From an uncultured Pseudomonadales bacterium (GTDB lineage: Bacteria; Pseudomonadota; Gammaproteobacteria; Pseudomonadales; Balneatricaceae): DNA of 64,000 nucleotides. A program made the position numbers and the translations under genes. Of the stretch, positions 36,539-48,949 are shown piece by piece. The stretch is from contig CALJVT010000007.1 in NCBI GenBank assembly GCA_937773555.1, positions 62,001 through 126,000 of the forward strand, read 5' to 3'. Below the pieces are notes generated by a model. It was given only the letters and a program-made list of their open reading frames with translations, did no database searches and was not told the origin of the DNA. Position 1 is the first letter of the stretch. Each line of letters opens with the position of its first letter.

Positions 36539-36871
36539 TTACTCGGGGTCTGTTTCTGCAGGTGCCGCAGCGCTAATCATTTCAGCTAGTTCACCCGAGT
36601 CTGCTAAATCTGTGATGATATCGCAACCACCAACAAGTTCACCTTTAATCCACAACTGTGGAAACGTTGGCCAGTTGGCATACTTAGGCAATTCGGCACG
36701 AATGTCTGGATGTTCTAAAATATTAACGAATGCAAAGCGCTCACCACAGTTCATTAGGTTTTGCACAGTTTTTGAAGAAAACCCACACTGAGGGAATTTA
36801 GGCGTGCCTTTCATGTAAAGTAAAATGGCATTGCTTTCGATTTGTTCTTTAATAGTGGTTATCGTGTCCAT
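36539..36871 (-). CDS. grxD: Monothiol glutaredoxin (Grx4 type)
   Basis: The protein is 110 residues from the ATG at 36871 (MDTITTIKEQI); six more codons are open upstream. The active site CGFS lies in KFPQCGFSSKTV, with TFPQLWIKGELVGGCDI for glutathione binding. The family carries [2Fe-2S] clusters with BolA partners and supports Fe-S assembly. It has the full family length, with an acidic C-terminal tail. Confidence 0.95.
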   Translation of the reverse strand: MDTITTIKEQIESNAILLYMKGTPKFPQCGFSSKTVQNLMNCGERFAFVNILEHPDIRAELPKYANWPTFPQLWIKGELVGGCDIITDLADSGELAEMISAAAPAETDPE

Positions 36872-37062
36872 AATTATCAGCTCTCTCATTTATGGTTGCA
36901 TAATTCAATTGCTGCAATTATAAACATATCCTACCAATTTAGTCAGTTATTATTTGGTCAAAAAAATACCATAATCTACATTATTTATGGCCCTTATTAG
37001 CTTAGTTATTTGCAAGCAAGAGCTATTACCCCTATCATTCTCGTTTTACGCGGCCATTTTCC

Positions 37063-37986
37063 ATGACCAACTCTTCTCCACGTCACTTTTTAACCTTGCT
37101 TGATCTATCCCCTAATGAGCTAAACTGGGTCATTCAGCGCGCCATAGAACTCAAAAAAATTCGCAATTCAAACACCCCTTACGAGCCTTTTCGCAGCAAG
37201 GTGTTAGGCATGATTTTTGAAAAATCATCAACGCGCACGCGCGTTTCATTTGAAGCGGGTATGGCACAGCAGGGAGGGCATGCTATTTTCCTTTCTTCAA
37301 GGGATACCCAACTAGGCCGCGGAGAGCCTATTGAAGATAGTGCCAAAGTTATCTCAAGCATGGTAGACATGGTGATGATTCGCACGTTTTCCCACGACGA
37401 AGTTGTAGAGTTTGCAGCGCATTCCAAAGTTCCTGTTATTAATGCCCTTACTGACGACTACCACCCATGCCAGTTATTAGCTGATATACAAACCTTTGTT
37501 GAACACCGCGGCAGTATCAAAGGCAAAACAGTCACTTGGGTTGGGGATGGCAATAACATGTGCCATTCATTTATTAATGCCGCTAAACAGTTTGACTTTA
37601 AACTTAACATAGCATGCCCTGACGGCTATCTACCAAATGCACAGATGATGGCCAACAATGCTGAACGCGTACACCTGATACAAGACCCCAAAAGAGCTGT
37701 TATTGGTAGCCATTTAGTAGTGACAGATACATGGGCTTCTATGGGCCAAGAAGACGAAAAGAAAGCCCGGGAAGCTGCTTTTGAAAACTATCAAGTTAAT
37801 CCTGCGCTTATGGACTTGGCAGAGCCAAACGCTCTTTTCATGCATTGTTTGCCAGCCTACCGTGGTTTAGAAATCAGCCACAACATGTTTAGTGATCCAC
37901 GCAGCGTGGTTTTTGATGAGGCTGAGAACCGGTTACATGCTCAAAAAGCATTGATGGAATTTTTATTATTACAACCACAGACTTAA
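37063..37986 (+). CDS. argF: Ornithine carbamoyltransferase
   Basis: The 307-residue enzyme makes citrulline from ornithine and carbamoyl phosphate. It shows [10 protein letters not shown] (carbamoyl-phosphate binding), HPCQ, and HCLPAYRG (ornithine side, with the catalytic Cys). The length is normal. It is followed 10 bases later by metR on the same strand. The arginine pathway is also represented by argJ at 57176. Confidence 0.97.
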   Translation: MTNSSPRHFLTLLDLSPNELNWVIQRAIELKKIRNSNTPYEPFRSKVLGMIFEKSSTRTRVSFEAGMAQQGGHAIFLSSRDTQLGRGEPIEDSAKVISSMVDMVMIRTFSHDEVVEFAAHSKVPVINALTDDYHPCQLLADIQTFVEHRGSIKGKTVTWVGDGNNMCHSFINAAKQFDFKLNIACPDGYLPNAQMMANNAERVHLIQDPKRAVIGSHLVVTDTWASMGQEDEKKAREAAFENYQVNPALMDLAEPNALFMHCLPAYRGLEISHNMFSDPRSVVFDEAENRLHAQKALMEFLLLQPQT

Positions 37987-37995
37987 GCAGGCCCT

Positions 37996-38952
37996 ATGAT
38001 TGAGTTAAGACACCTGCGCACGCTATCTGCCCTTAGAGAAACGGGAAGTCTGGTGGAAGCAGCAGAGAAAGTATTTCTTACCCAGTCGGCCTTGTCCCAT
38101 CAAATTAAAGACCTTGAACACAAACTGGGCTTAGACCTATTTATAAGAAAGACTAAGCCAGTAGAATTTACTACCGCTGGACAGCGGTTATTGCTTCTTG
38201 CAGATGACCTGCTGCCACAGATTCGAAATACAGAGCGCGAAATTATCCGTTTAGCAGCAGGTGCTGTAGGCCGCCTTAACATTGCCATCGAGTGCCACAG
38301 CTGTTTTCAGTGGCTAATGCCAAGCTTAGATCGTTACCGTGCTGACTGGCCAGAAGTAGAACTTGATTTAGCCAGTGGCTTCAACTTTGCACCGCTGCCT
38401 GCGCTGCGAAGTGGCGAGCTTGACCTTGTGATAACGGCGAACCCAAAGGATTTACCTGGCATAAGCTATGTTCCCCTGTTTAGCTACGAATCTGTGCTTG
38501 CAGTTAGTAACCATCACTCTTTAGCCAAGAAAAAATTTATAGACGCAGAAGATATCGCCGACCAGACACTGATTTGTTATCCTGTTGAGCGTGATATGTT
38601 AGATGTATTTGTGCAATTTTTAGATCCAGCGGGTGTTGAACCTGAAGCTATACGGCACGCTGAGCTTACCGTGATGATGATGCAACTGGTGGCGAGTGGC
38701 CGGGGGGTGTGCGCTTTACCAAACTGGGCATTAGACGAATACAGTAGCCGCGGTTATGTGACCGCTGTGCCTATGTCTGAAACTGGCATCTGGTGCACGC
38801 TTTATGCTGCAGTGCGCAGCGATCAAGCTGATAGCAAATACATGATGGATTTTCTTGTTACCGCACGCGAAACATCTGCCGCTACTTTGGTGGGTGTTAA
38901 ACAGAAAAACCAGCAAGGCCAGCCCTTGAGACCGCCTGAAGACTCCCTTTAG
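37996..38952 (+). CDS. metR: LysR-type regulator MetR
   Basis: The 318-residue LysR-family protein starts MIELRHLRTLSALRETGSLV, with helix-turn-helix residues EAAEKVFLTQSALSHQIKDLE, all as in MetR. The ligand domain (from about 90) binds homocysteine in the family. It activates methionine-synthesis genes such as metE/metH; none lies in this window. It may be read through from argF. Confidence 0.9.
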   Translation: MIELRHLRTLSALRETGSLVEAAEKVFLTQSALSHQIKDLEHKLGLDLFIRKTKPVEFTTAGQRLLLLADDLLPQIRNTEREIIRLAAGAVGRLNIAIECHSCFQWLMPSLDRYRADWPEVELDLASGFNFAPLPALRSGELDLVITANPKDLPGISYVPLFSYESVLAVSNHHSLAKKKFIDAEDIADQTLICYPVERDMLDVFVQFLDPAGVEPEAIRHAELTVMMMQLVASGRGVCALPNWALDEYSSRGYVTAVPMSETGIWCTLYAAVRSDQADSKYMMDFLVTARETSAATLVGVKQKNQQGQPLRPPEDSL

Positions 38953-39101
38953 ATTACCACAAAGCCACTGTTCCTATCGCTCTAATGGCAACAAATACCG
39001 CACAGGCAGATTGTACCTAACGGGTAGGCATGATATAAAATAGGGCTAATTTCGTGCATTGCCAGCGGCATTGCTCAACCTACCTTTTTTTGGCCCTCCT
39101 A

Positions 39102-40457
39102 ATGAAACCATGGTCTCCAACCAGTTGGCGTGAATTCCCGATATTACAACAACCTAACTACCCTAATTCAGATGCAGTTACTCGCGTTGAGCAACAACTT
39201 GCACAAGTGCCTCCGCTAGTGTTTGCCGGCGAAGCTCGAGCATTAAAAAAACAGTTAGCCCAAGTGACTGAGGGTAAGGCCTTTTTATTGCAAGGTGGTG
39301 ATTGTGCAGAAAGCTTTGCTGAATTTGGCGCGTCAAATATTCGCGACACGTTTAAGGTTATGTTACAAATGGCGGTGGTATTAACCTTTGCAGGTAGTTG
39401 CCCTGTTGTTAAAGTAGGCCGCATGGCAGGACAGTTTGCTAAGCCACGATCTTCTGATAATGAAACTTTTGATGGTATTGAGCTTCCCAGTTATCGGGGA
39501 GATATTATCAACAGTACAGAGTTTACCTCTGCTGCTCGCGTACCTGACCCAGAACGGCTAGTGCAAGCCTACAATCAATCGGCTGCTACTTTAAACTTAC
39601 TGCGAGCCTTCGCCGAAGGTGGTTTTGCAGATTTAAATAAAGTTCATCAATGGAATCAAGACTTCGTGCGCACCAGCCCTCTTGGCACTCGTTATGAGGA
39701 TCTGGCAGACCAGATTGACCGCTCTTTAAGCTTCATGAATGCCTGTGGTCTGAACGCTGAAAATGCACCACAACTGCACAAAACTAGCCTTTACACCTCT
39801 CACGAGGCTTTGCTGCTAAACTATGAACAAGCGTTAACCCGCGAAGATAGCTTAACTAATGACTGGTACGATTGCTCTGCTCATATGCTTTGGATTGGTG
39901 ACCGCACCCGTCAAGTGGACGGTGCTCATGTGGAATTCTTACGCGGTGTCAAAAACCCATTAGGCTTTAAAGCTGGGCCTACGATGAAGGCTGATGACAT
40001 GCTGCGCCTACTGGATACGTTAAACCCAGATAACGAAGCCGGTCGCATTAATATTATAGCTAGAATGGGTGCGGACAAAGTAGAGACCTACTTGCCAGAC
40101 CTAATTAGAGCTGTTGAAAAGGAAGGCCACAAGGTGCTGTGGAGTAGTGATCCCATGCACGGCAATACCATCAAAACCCACACTGGCTACAAGACTCGCC
40201 AAGTAAAAGATGTATTACGAGAAGTGAAGAGCTTTTTTGATGTGCATGCTGCAGAAGGCACTTACGCGGGTGGTGTTCACTTTGAAATGACTGGGCAGAA
40301 TGTGACTGAGTGCATGGGTGGTGCTCATGATATCACTGCCGAAGGATTAGCTGACCGCTACCACACAGCATGTGATCCAAGGCTGAATGCAGACCAAGCA
40401 CTAGAATTGGCATTCTTAATTGCAGACACCCTTAAGCACGCGCGAAGCAACAGATAG
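39102..40457 (+). CDS. 3-deoxy-7-phosphoheptulonate synthase, class II
   Basis: The 451-residue enzyme performs the first shikimate step (PEP plus erythrose 4-phosphate). The start is at ATG 39102 ([20 protein letters not shown]), which is the family N-terminus; a frame extension to 39054 has no support. Class II features include [31 protein letters not shown]-like [15 protein letters not shown] and DPMHGNT with metal ligands. There is no chorismate mutase fusion. Confidence 0.95.
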   Translation: MKPWSPTSWREFPILQQPNYPNSDAVTRVEQQLAQVPPLVFAGEARALKKQLAQVTEGKAFLLQGGDCAESFAEFGASNIRDTFKVMLQMAVVLTFAGSCPVVKVGRMAGQFAKPRSSDNETFDGIELPSYRGDIINSTEFTSAARVPDPERLVQAYNQSAATLNLLRAFAEGGFADLNKVHQWNQDFVRTSPLGTRYEDLADQIDRSLSFMNACGLNAENAPQLHKTSLYTSHEALLLNYEQALTREDSLTNDWYDCSAHMLWIGDRTRQVDGAHVEFLRGVKNPLGFKAGPTMKADDMLRLLDTLNPDNEAGRINIIARMGADKVETYLPDLIRAVEKEGHKVLWSSDPMHGNTIKTHTGYKTRQVKDVLREVKSFFDVHAAEGTYAGGVHFEMTGQNVTECMGGAHDITAEGLADRYHTACDPRLNADQALELAFLIADTLKHARSNR

Positions 40458-40472
40458 TGCAAACCCTTGTGG

Positions 40473-40724
40473 CTAGATGGTCAAACTAATTGAACCATCT
40501 GGCACACAACAACAGACTAGAATTTCGCCGGGTTCCAACGAGACTAAACTGTCCTGTACCCAGTTAACCTTACCCGAGGTCAACTTCACTTTGCAGCTTC
40601 CGCAATAACCCCCACGGCAGTTATAACTCACCGAAATTTGGTGTTCTTCCATACTATCCAGCAAAGAAAATTCTTCGCCGTAACAGAAGGTCTGCATGTC
40701 ATTAACAGTGACTGTAGAACTCAT
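40473..40724 (-). CDS. [2Fe-2S] ferredoxin, YfaE-like, for ribonucleotide reductase
   Basis: The protein is 83 residues from the ATG at 40724, with a possible GTG four codons earlier. The plant-type cluster motif is C-x4-C-x2-C (CRGGYCGSC) with the fourth cysteine about 30 residues later (VCCCVP). It lies 36 bases after nrdB, as YfaE does in E. coli, where it maintains the diferric tyrosyl cofactor of NrdB. The same role is likely here. Confidence 0.93.
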   Translation of the reverse strand: MSSTVTVNDMQTFCYGEEFSLLDSMEEHQISVSYNCRGGYCGSCKVKLTSGKVNWVQDSLVSLEPGEILVCCCVPDGSISLTI

Positions 40725-40759
40725 AGATTGTAGCACCAGCGTTTACAGGGTCTGGACCG

Positions 40760-41890
40760 TTAGAGGTCAAAATCGTCAAAGTCTGCGTCGTCCATGTTAC
40801 TGTCGATGGCACCTACAAGGTATGAACTAATCTCAGCCTCTTGAGGAGCAACCTGCACGTTATCACTCACTAACCACGCATTCATCCAAGGCAACGGATT
40901 GCTGCGGATGTCAAATATTTCATCAAAACCTAAACCACGCAAACGCACGTTCGTTATATAATCAACATAATCGCTGAGAATTTCAGCATTTAATCCAATC
41001 ATTGAGCCATCTTTAAACAGATATTTAGCCCATTCACGCTCTTGCTCCGCCGCTTCACGGAAGATCTCTACCACCTCATCTTTACATGATTCAGCAATGG
41101 CGACCATATCTGGGTCGTCTTGACCATTACCCATTAAGTTGAGCATGTGTTGAGTTCCAGCTAAATGCAGGGCTTCATCACGGGCAATCAGCTTAATAAC
41201 CTTGGCGTTTCCTTCCATAATTGCTCGTTCAGCGAAGGCAAAGCTACAGGCAAAGCTAACATAAAAGCGCACTGCTTCCAGTACATTTACAGAAGCAACT
41301 GTGAGGTACAGTTGACGCTTTAGGGCACTTAAGCTAACCACAATTTCTTTACCATCAACTTGGTGAGCGCCCTCTCCAAGCAAACTATATTGGCCACACA
41401 TCTCTATAAATAAATCATAGTAGCGGGTCACTGATTCCGCACGTTTTACAATCTCTGGGTTATCAACAATATCATCAAATATAATGCTTGGGTCATCCAC
41501 TACATTACGAATTATATGGGTGTAACTGCGGCTATGAACAGTTTCGCTAAACGACCAGGTTTCGAGCCATGTTTCAAGTTCTGGTAGAGACACTACAGGC
41601 AAGAATGCAATATTAGGAGACCGACCCTGAACACTATCAAGCAGCGTTTGGTATTTTAGGTTACTCAAAAATATATGCCGTTCGTGCTCTGCCATGGCCA
41701 TAAAATCTTTACGGTCAGTAGATAAATCAACTTCTTCTGGGCGCCAAAAGAAGGACAATTGTTTTTCAATCAATTTTTCAAAAATAGGGTGGCGCTGCTG
41801 GTCATAACGGGCAACATTGACATTTTGACCAAAGAACATAGGCTCTTTTAGCGCGTCATTTTTAACCTTATTAAAGGTGGAATAGGCCAT
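40760..41890 (-). CDS. nrdB: Ribonucleoside-diphosphate reductase class Ia, beta subunit
   Basis: The 376-residue protein carries the diiron and tyrosyl radical. Iron ligands sit in [14 protein letters not shown] and [13 protein letters not shown]-type stretches. The acidic C-terminal tail ([12 protein letters not shown]) docks to NrdA. It forms one operon with nrdA (53 bases upstream) and the ferredoxin. Confidence 0.97.
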   Translation of the reverse strand: MAYSTFNKVKNDALKEPMFFGQNVNVARYDQQRHPIFEKLIEKQLSFFWRPEEVDLSTDRKDFMAMAEHERHIFLSNLKYQTLLDSVQGRSPNIAFLPVVSLPELETWLETWSFSETVHSRSYTHIIRNVVDDPSIIFDDIVDNPEIVKRAESVTRYYDLFIEMCGQYSLLGEGAHQVDGKEIVVSLSALKRQLYLTVASVNVLEAVRFYVSFACSFAFAERAIMEGNAKVIKLIARDEALHLAGTQHMLNLMGNGQDDPDMVAIAESCKDEVVEIFREAAEQEREWAKYLFKDGSMIGLNAEILSDYVDYITNVRLRGLGFDEIFDIRSNPLPWMNAWLVSDNVQVAPQEAEISSYLVGAIDSNMDDADFDDFDL

Positions 41891-41943
41891 GAGTATCTCG
41901 TAGGTGTACAGTTATGTCTAAAGGTTTTCTAGGGCGCTGCTCA

Positions 41944-44202
41944 CTAAAGTTTGCAAGCACCACTTTCACAGTCATCATCTTGATCATCATTAGCACCATC
42001 GCGGGTGTTATGGTAATACAAGGTCTTAACACCATACTTATAAGCGGTAAGTAGGTCTTTTAGTAAGAGTTTCATGGGCACTTTTTCATTATCAAAGCGA
42101 GCGGGGTCATAATTGGTATTAGCGGAAATAGACTGATCAACAAATTTTTGCATAATACCAACAAGCTGCAAGTAACCTTCGTTACTTGGGATGCTCCAAA
42201 GTAACTCATAAGAATTACGTAAGCGTTTAAATTCAGGCACTACTTGCTTAAGAATTCCGTCCTTACTGGCTTTCACACTCACATAGCCCCTAGGAGGTTC
42301 AATGCCATTAGTGCTGTTGGTAATTTGGCTAGAAGTCTCGCAGGGCATCAGCGCTGTTAGAGTACTATTACGCAAGCCATGGTCTTTGATCTGCTGGCGT
42401 AAAGCGTCCCAATCTAGCAACAATTCCTGAGCACAAAACTTGTTAATATCTTTCTTGTAGCTGTCAATTGGCATAATGCCTTGGGCGTAGAACGTGTCAC
42501 CATAGGCAGGACATGCGCCCTGCTCTTGTGCTAAACGGCTAGAGGCTTGTAACAGGTAATACTGTACTGCTTCGAATGTACGATGGGTGAGCGCATTGCC
42601 TGAACCGTCAGAATACTTAGCACCATTTTTAGCCAAATAATAAGCAAAGTTAGTTACACCAACACCTAATGTGCGGCGCTTCATACTGGCTTCATAGGCC
42701 GCTGGTACCGGGTATTCTTGATAATCGAGTAGGTTATCTAAGGCACGAACAATCAGGTCGGACAAATTTTCTAATTCACTCAGATTATCCAATGCACCTA
42801 GGTTAAAGGCTGATAGAGTGCACAAAGCGATTTCACCGCTTGCGTCACCAATACTATCTAACGGCGCCGTTGGCAAAGTAATCTCTAGACACAGGTTACT
42901 CATACGTACCGGTGCTTTTTTAGGGTCAAAAGCACTACGGGTATTACAGTGATCTACGTTTTGCAGGTAAATACGGCCTGTTTGAGCGCGTTCTTGGGCA
43001 AACTTACTAAATAGGTCAACCGCTTTAACTGTGCGCTTACGGATCGTATCGTCGGCCTCATAAATATCGTACAGTCGTTCAAATTCATCTTGATCAGCAA
43101 AGAAGGCATCGTATAAGCCAGGCACATCAGAGGGACTGAATAAGGTAATATTGCCACTCTTAATCAAGCGTGTGTACATTAACCGATTAAATTGAACTCC
43201 GTAATCCATATGGCGGGCACGGTTTTCTTCTACGCCGCGATTGTTTTTTAACACCAACAAAGACTCTACTTCTAAGTGCCAAATAGGGTAAAAAAGAGTG
43301 GCTGCACCGCCGCGAACACCGCCTTGTGAACAGCTCTTAACCGCTGTTTGAAAGTGCTTAATGAATGGAATCATCCCTGTATGGAAGGCTTCTCCTCCTC
43401 GAATAGGGCTGCCTAGGGCACGCAAACGACCCGCATTAATACCAATGCCTGCACGCTGGCTAACATACTTAATAATAGCGGAAGATGTCGCGTTGATAGA
43501 GTCTAATGAATCGCCACACTCAATCAGTACGCACGAGCTAAACTGGCGCGTAGGGGTGCGAACACCTGCCATGATCGGCGTAGGCAAAGAAATTTTAAAC
43601 AAAGACACCGCATTATAAAATCGCTGCACATAATCTAAGCGTGTTGCTTTGGGGTAATTAGAAAATAAACAGGCCCCCACCAACATATACAAAATCTGGG
43701 GGCTTTCGTGAATTTGGCCAGTTACTCGGTTTTGTACCAAGTACTTGCCTTCCATTTGTTTAACTGCAGCGTAGCTGAAGTTCATATCACGAGAGTGGTC
43801 TAAACACTCATTCAAATGGTCAAACTCAGCCTCTGTATAATCTTTCAACAGGGCGTTGTCATAACGCTCCAGGGCCACCATTTTTTTCACGTGCTCACCC
43901 AAATGAGGTGGTTCAAAATTACCGAAGGCACGTTTACGTAGGTGGAATATGGCTAATCGGGCCGCCATGTATTGATAATCTGGGGTTTCTTCAGAGATTA
44001 AATCGGCAGCAGACTTAATGATAGTTTCGTGAATGTCTGCAGTGCGGATACCATTAAAAAATTGAATCTGTGCTTTCAGCTCCACTTGAGATACCGACAC
44101 ATTTTCTAGACCATCAGCGGCCCAATCTATAACACGGTGAATCTTTTCGAGGTCGATTTTTTCTTCTCGCCCGTTACGCTTTGTGACCATCAAATCTTGC
44201 AT
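41944..44202 (-). CDS. nrdA: Ribonucleoside-diphosphate reductase class Ia, alpha subunit
   Basis: The 752-residue subunit has an N-terminal ATP-cone (1-90, KRNGREEKIDLEKIHRVI) for dATP feedback. The active-site cysteine is in FSSCVLIECGD. The catalytic MSNLCLEI...CTLSAFNLG region and the C-terminal redox pair CESGAC complete it. The upstream region holds a pair of NrdR-like boxes, so repression by NrdR is expected. Confidence 0.97.
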   Translation of the reverse strand: MQDLMVTKRNGREEKIDLEKIHRVIDWAADGLENVSVSQVELKAQIQFFNGIRTADIHETIIKSAADLISEETPDYQYMAARLAIFHLRKRAFGNFEPPHLGEHVKKMVALERYDNALLKDYTEAEFDHLNECLDHSRDMNFSYAAVKQMEGKYLVQNRVTGQIHESPQILYMLVGACLFSNYPKATRLDYVQRFYNAVSLFKISLPTPIMAGVRTPTRQFSSCVLIECGDSLDSINATSSAIIKYVSQRAGIGINAGRLRALGSPIRGGEAFHTGMIPFIKHFQTAVKSCSQGGVRGGAATLFYPIWHLEVESLLVLKNNRGVEENRARHMDYGVQFNRLMYTRLIKSGNITLFSPSDVPGLYDAFFADQDEFERLYDIYEADDTIRKRTVKAVDLFSKFAQERAQTGRIYLQNVDHCNTRSAFDPKKAPVRMSNLCLEITLPTAPLDSIGDASGEIALCTLSAFNLGALDNLSELENLSDLIVRALDNLLDYQEYPVPAAYEASMKRRTLGVGVTNFAYYLAKNGAKYSDGSGNALTHRTFEAVQYYLLQASSRLAQEQGACPAYGDTFYAQGIMPIDSYKKDINKFCAQELLLDWDALRQQIKDHGLRNSTLTALMPCETSSQITNSTNGIEPPRGYVSVKASKDGILKQVVPEFKRLRNSYELLWSIPSNEGYLQLVGIMQKFVDQSISANTNYDPARFDNEKVPMKLLLKDLLTAYKYGVKTLYYHNTRDGANDDQDDDCESGACKL

Positions 44203-45426
<1,224 letters not shown>

Positions 45427-45430
45427 TGAA

Positions 45431-46027
45431 TTAACCGTCAGTTCCTGAAACCATAAACTCTGTAGCCGTTGACGTAAGCTCCTGCTGATGATGCCAAGAC
45501 TCTGTACTTTGCCAGTGATTCACCCACTCAATGTCTAACTGTGGCCGTTCTATCAGCCGCTGTTTGCGCAACTGTAAAGGTGTATCCACAAAAAGTGACA
45601 GCCCCACCATTTCACGCAAGGGCTTACTAAAAGAAAACACCCCATCAAGCAGTAAGACTCCGCTGGGAGCTAATTTAATAACCTGATCACTTTCGCCTTC
45701 TAACCAATGGAACGGCTTATAGCCTGCGATGAGGCCTTTACATAATGGACTAAGAATATTTTTTTTGAATTCAGCAGCATTGAAATATGCTTCACGAGCC
45801 TTAGCGTGCTGCAACTGCGCTCTTTGCGTAGCGCTAAGCGGGTGATAGAAATTATCTAATTGAAGCAACTGGGTGGGGGCCCAAGGCTCTATTTCTGCTG
45901 CTAACGCCCGGCATAAGGTGGATTTTCCAGCACCACCACAACCATCTACAGCGATCACTAACAGCTGGCCCTGTTGGTACCTAACTTGGGCTAATTTAGC
46001 GATACGCTGGATTTGCTCTAACCACAT
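45431..46027 (-). CDS. P-loop kinase, uridine-kinase-like
   Basis: This 198-residue protein has Walker A GCGGAGKST (about 30-38), DNFYHPL as in uridine kinase and phosphoribulokinase-type proteins, and LLLDGVFSF as Walker B. It has the single-domain length. The substrate is unknown; a nucleoside or pantothenate-like small molecule would fit the family. There is no operon partner on this strand. Confidence 0.75.
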   Translation of the reverse strand: MWLEQIQRIAKLAQVRYQQGQLLVIAVDGCGGAGKSTLCRALAAEIEPWAPTQLLQLDNFYHPLSATQRAQLQHAKAREAYFNAAEFKKNILSPLCKGLIAGYKPFHWLEGESDQVIKLAPSGVLLLDGVFSFSKPLREMVGLSLFVDTPLQLRKQRLIERPQLDIEWVNHWQSTESWHHQQELTSTATEFMVSGTDG

Positions 46028-46233
46028 TTTCCCTCCATGGAAAATAGTTATTCATATTGTAAAAATAAGCTAAATAATATGCCTTGCAGACTATCATATA
46101 CTTTTAACAGGGTCATCTTTGTAGCGGCTATACCTCAAGATTGAGGAAACTTTACGGCTAACACTTGCGCCAGACGGATTTGTTACCTAGTATCGTACTC
46201 ATTAATAGATTTTCACTTTTAACATTATTGCTT

Positions 46234-47007
46234 ATGCTTCTAGTTATCTCGCCAGCCAAAACCTTAGATTTTGAAACGCCTAGTCACACCCAGTTGTTTA
46301 GCCAGGGGGACTACCTGACTGAATCTCAAGGTTTGATCGACATGCTATCGCCCATGGCCCCACAAGACATTGCCCACTTAATGAAGCTGAGTGATAAGTT
46401 AGCAGCTCTTAATACTGCGCGCTTTGGCAGTTGGAATACTCCCTTTACAGTCGATAACGCAAAGCAAGCCGTCTTAGCCTTTAAAGGCGATGTATACACT
46501 GGGCTAGAAGCAGCCACTTTAACGGATGCTCAGCTCGCTTTTAGCCAAACTCACTTACGCATTTTGTCGGGTCTCTACGGCTTATTGAGACCGCTAGATT
46601 TAATGCAGGCGTATCGCTTGGAAATGGGCACTAAATTAACCAATCCTAGAGGTAAGGACCTCTACGACTATTGGGGCAATACCCTTACTGACGGATTGAA
46701 CACGCTGTTGGCTGAAGACACAAACCCCATATTGGTTAACCTTGCCTCCAACGAATACTTTAAAGCGATAAAAGCTAAACAACTGAATGGGCGGCTAGTC
46801 ACCCCTGTATTTAAAGATCGTAAGAATGGCAATTACAAGATCATTAGTTTCTTTGCAAAAAAAGCCCGAGGCATGATGGCCCGATATATCATTGAGAACC
46901 AACTCAAAGACGTTGAAGGTATAAAACATTTTGACAAGTCTGGGTACTATTATAGTGCTGAGCAAAGCACTAAAGACCAATGGGTATTTTTGCGGGAAGA
47001 GGTTTAA
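46234..47007 (+). CDS. yaaA: YaaA family protein, peroxide stress
   Basis: The protein is 257 residues from the ATG at 46234 ([14 protein letters not shown]), which is the family N-terminus; the frame is open 23 codons further upstream. It matches E. coli YaaA along its length: [57 protein letters not shown] and [14 protein letters not shown]. In E. coli it lowers free iron under H2O2 stress and binds DNA. No strong ribosome site is visible. Confidence 0.92.
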   Translation: MLLVISPAKTLDFETPSHTQLFSQGDYLTESQGLIDMLSPMAPQDIAHLMKLSDKLAALNTARFGSWNTPFTVDNAKQAVLAFKGDVYTGLEAATLTDAQLAFSQTHLRILSGLYGLLRPLDLMQAYRLEMGTKLTNPRGKDLYDYWGNTLTDGLNTLLAEDTNPILVNLASNEYFKAIKAKQLNGRLVTPVFKDRKNGNYKIISFFAKKARGMMARYIIENQLKDVEGIKHFDKSGYYYSAEQSTKDQWVFLREEV

Positions 47008-47013
47008 ATTAAG

Positions 47014-47460
47014 CTAGGCTAACCATAGCAATAAAACGCCATAACGGGCCGCTTTGCCAGTGACAATAAGGCTCAAACAGAGTTTCTTTGGCCAGCCTAA
47101 GTATCCTGCGGCCAAGCAAAAGCCATCGCCTATAATGGGCACCCAACTCAGTAACAATAACCAAGCCCCGTAGCTGTGCAGCTGATCGACACGCTTGGCT
47201 GGCAATGTGAACATCTGTTCTAAACGGTATCTGATGGTTTGCTTGGGAGCCGTTTCAGTTTGCCTAAGTCTACGGGCTAATAGCCCACCCATAAAAAAGG
47301 TGACGTAGCCGCCTAAACTGTTACCCAAAGTTGCGATGAGCCACAACCAAAATGCGTGCTCTGGTTGCTCCATTAACAGGCTTGCAAACAATATTTCGGA
47401 GCCGCCTGGTAACAGAGTTGCAGCTAAACCACTATAAACAAACAGAGCAAACCAAGACAC
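47014..47460 (-). CDS. YqaA-like small membrane protein (VTT/DedA superfamily)
   Basis: This 148-residue inner-membrane protein has about four hydrophobic segments. The motifs LLPGGSEILFASLL near the N-terminus and SWVPIIGDGFCLAAGYLGW are shared with YqaA. Function unknown; DedA relatives are linked to lipid and proton-motive-force homeostasis. It ends 4 bases from the sbcB stop on the same strand and is probably co-transcribed with it. Confidence 0.85.
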   Translation of the reverse strand: MSWFALFVYSGLAATLLPGGSEILFASLLMEQPEHAFWLWLIATLGNSLGGYVTFFMGGLLARRLRQTETAPKQTIRYRLEQMFTLPAKRVDQLHSYGAWLLLLSWVPIIGDGFCLAAGYLGWPKKLCLSLIVTGKAARYGVLLLWLA

Positions 47461-47464
47461 GCTA

Positions 47465-48919
47465 TTAACTCATTGGGTAAATAGATTCTGCGTACATATG
47501 CAGTTCTTCGAGAATGGCAATTTCACCAGCATCCTTAGTTTTTTGACCCAGTTCATTAAGTTCTTTGGCAAAATGTTCAAAGGTGCGAGCGCCAGAAGCA
47601 GAAGCATCCAGTAAACGCTCACTTCGAAACGCCTCCCATGCTTGCATTTCGTCACCACTTAAAAGGTGTGGATAGTTACGACCTTTCAGACGCAACAACA
47701 TTGCCTCCAAACGGCTGTCGGTAAAAGCAAAGCCACCTTCACTCCACGTTTCTGGTGTTTGTTGATGTACTTGCTGCATGAGTTTACGATCATTATTGCT
47801 AAAGAAGCCACCCCCATAAAGTCCTGCATCTGGATCTACAGCAGGGAATTCGGGCCGATTAGAAAAAGCATCAACCAATGCCAAACATAACTCTGAGTCT
47901 TGCCGCAAATATTGCAGGTGCAGCTGGCATTGAGCTTTATCAATACCAAACTTATCTGCGTGTTCATCCGCTAAAGTTTGCAACGGAGCCACCACAGGGC
48001 ATTTGTTAACATGTATTTCTTTTACCGCTGGGCGAGCAACATCCGCTGGAAGCTGGTCTTTACGACTAAACAATAGTTCTTGCAACTGCGCTGAGCTGAA
48101 CCCTTGCCACATGCGCGGATCTTGACGTAAATCAAACACCAGCGCACCATTACTATTAATAGGATGTTTTGCAAAAGCACCCACTAACGACAAATAACCA
48201 TTATCGCGCCCATACATAGAAGAAACGTGGAGGATAGGTTTACGCATTTGCAGATCTAACTGCCCCCATACTTGGGTTTTGTGTTTAAGCTGAAACACGT
48301 AGTTATAGAGTCGAGGCTGGGCTTTTTTAAGTAAACGGGCTAATTCAATAGTGGCTCGCACGTCGGCTAAAGCATCATGAGCATTAGCATGCTCGATACC
48401 ATTGGCGGGCGCCAACCGGTCTAACTTAAGTACTAACTCACCCGCATCATTTTGCGGCCAATTAATGCCATCTGGGCGAATGGCCGAAGCAGTTCGAACT
48501 AGGTCGATTAAGTCCCACCGACTATTACCGTCTTGCCATTCACGGGCATAGGCATCAAAAAAGTTACGATACAGGCCAAATCGAGTAAATTCGTCATCAA
48601 AGCGCAAACTGTTATAGCCCAAGCTACAGGTACCCGGCACACTCATTTGCTCGTTAATAAGCGCCATAAATTCTACTTCCGGCACCCCTTCTTGTAAGCA
48701 CTTTTGTGGCGTAACTCCTGTGACCAAACAGGCACTTGGTGATGGGAGATAGTCATCTGCGGGGCGGCAAAACCACATCATGGGTTCACCAATGGGATTA
48801 AACTCTAGATCAGTGCGAATGGCCGCAAATTGTGAAGGGCGGTCCCAACGTGGATCCAGTCCAAAGGTTTCATAATCATGCCAAAGTAATGTTTTGGTTT
48901 GGTCCGCTTGATAAGCCAC
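47465..48919 (-). CDS. sbcB: Exodeoxyribonuclease I
   Basis: The 484-residue 3'-5' single-strand DNA exonuclease is of the DEDD family. It has catalytic DYETFGLDP, LGYNSLRFDDEFTRF and HANAHDALADVRAT (the last acidic residue), followed by the SH3-like and helical C-terminal domains (DPDAGLYGGGFFS). It acts in mismatch repair and recombination. It is transcribed after gcvT with a 30-base gap. Confidence 0.96.
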   Translation of the reverse strand: MAYQADQTKTLLWHDYETFGLDPRWDRPSQFAAIRTDLEFNPIGEPMMWFCRPADDYLPSPSACLVTGVTPQKCLQEGVPEVEFMALINEQMSVPGTCSLGYNSLRFDDEFTRFGLYRNFFDAYAREWQDGNSRWDLIDLVRTASAIRPDGINWPQNDAGELVLKLDRLAPANGIEHANAHDALADVRATIELARLLKKAQPRLYNYVFQLKHKTQVWGQLDLQMRKPILHVSSMYGRDNGYLSLVGAFAKHPINSNGALVFDLRQDPRMWQGFSSAQLQELLFSRKDQLPADVARPAVKEIHVNKCPVVAPLQTLADEHADKFGIDKAQCQLHLQYLRQDSELCLALVDAFSNRPEFPAVDPDAGLYGGGFFSNNDRKLMQQVHQQTPETWSEGGFAFTDSRLEAMLLRLKGRNYPHLLSGDEMQAWEAFRSERLLDASASGARTFEHFAKELNELGQKTKDAGEIAILEELHMYAESIYPMS

Positions 48920-48949
48920 GCCGGAGCTCCTTAAGGGCTGTGCCGATAT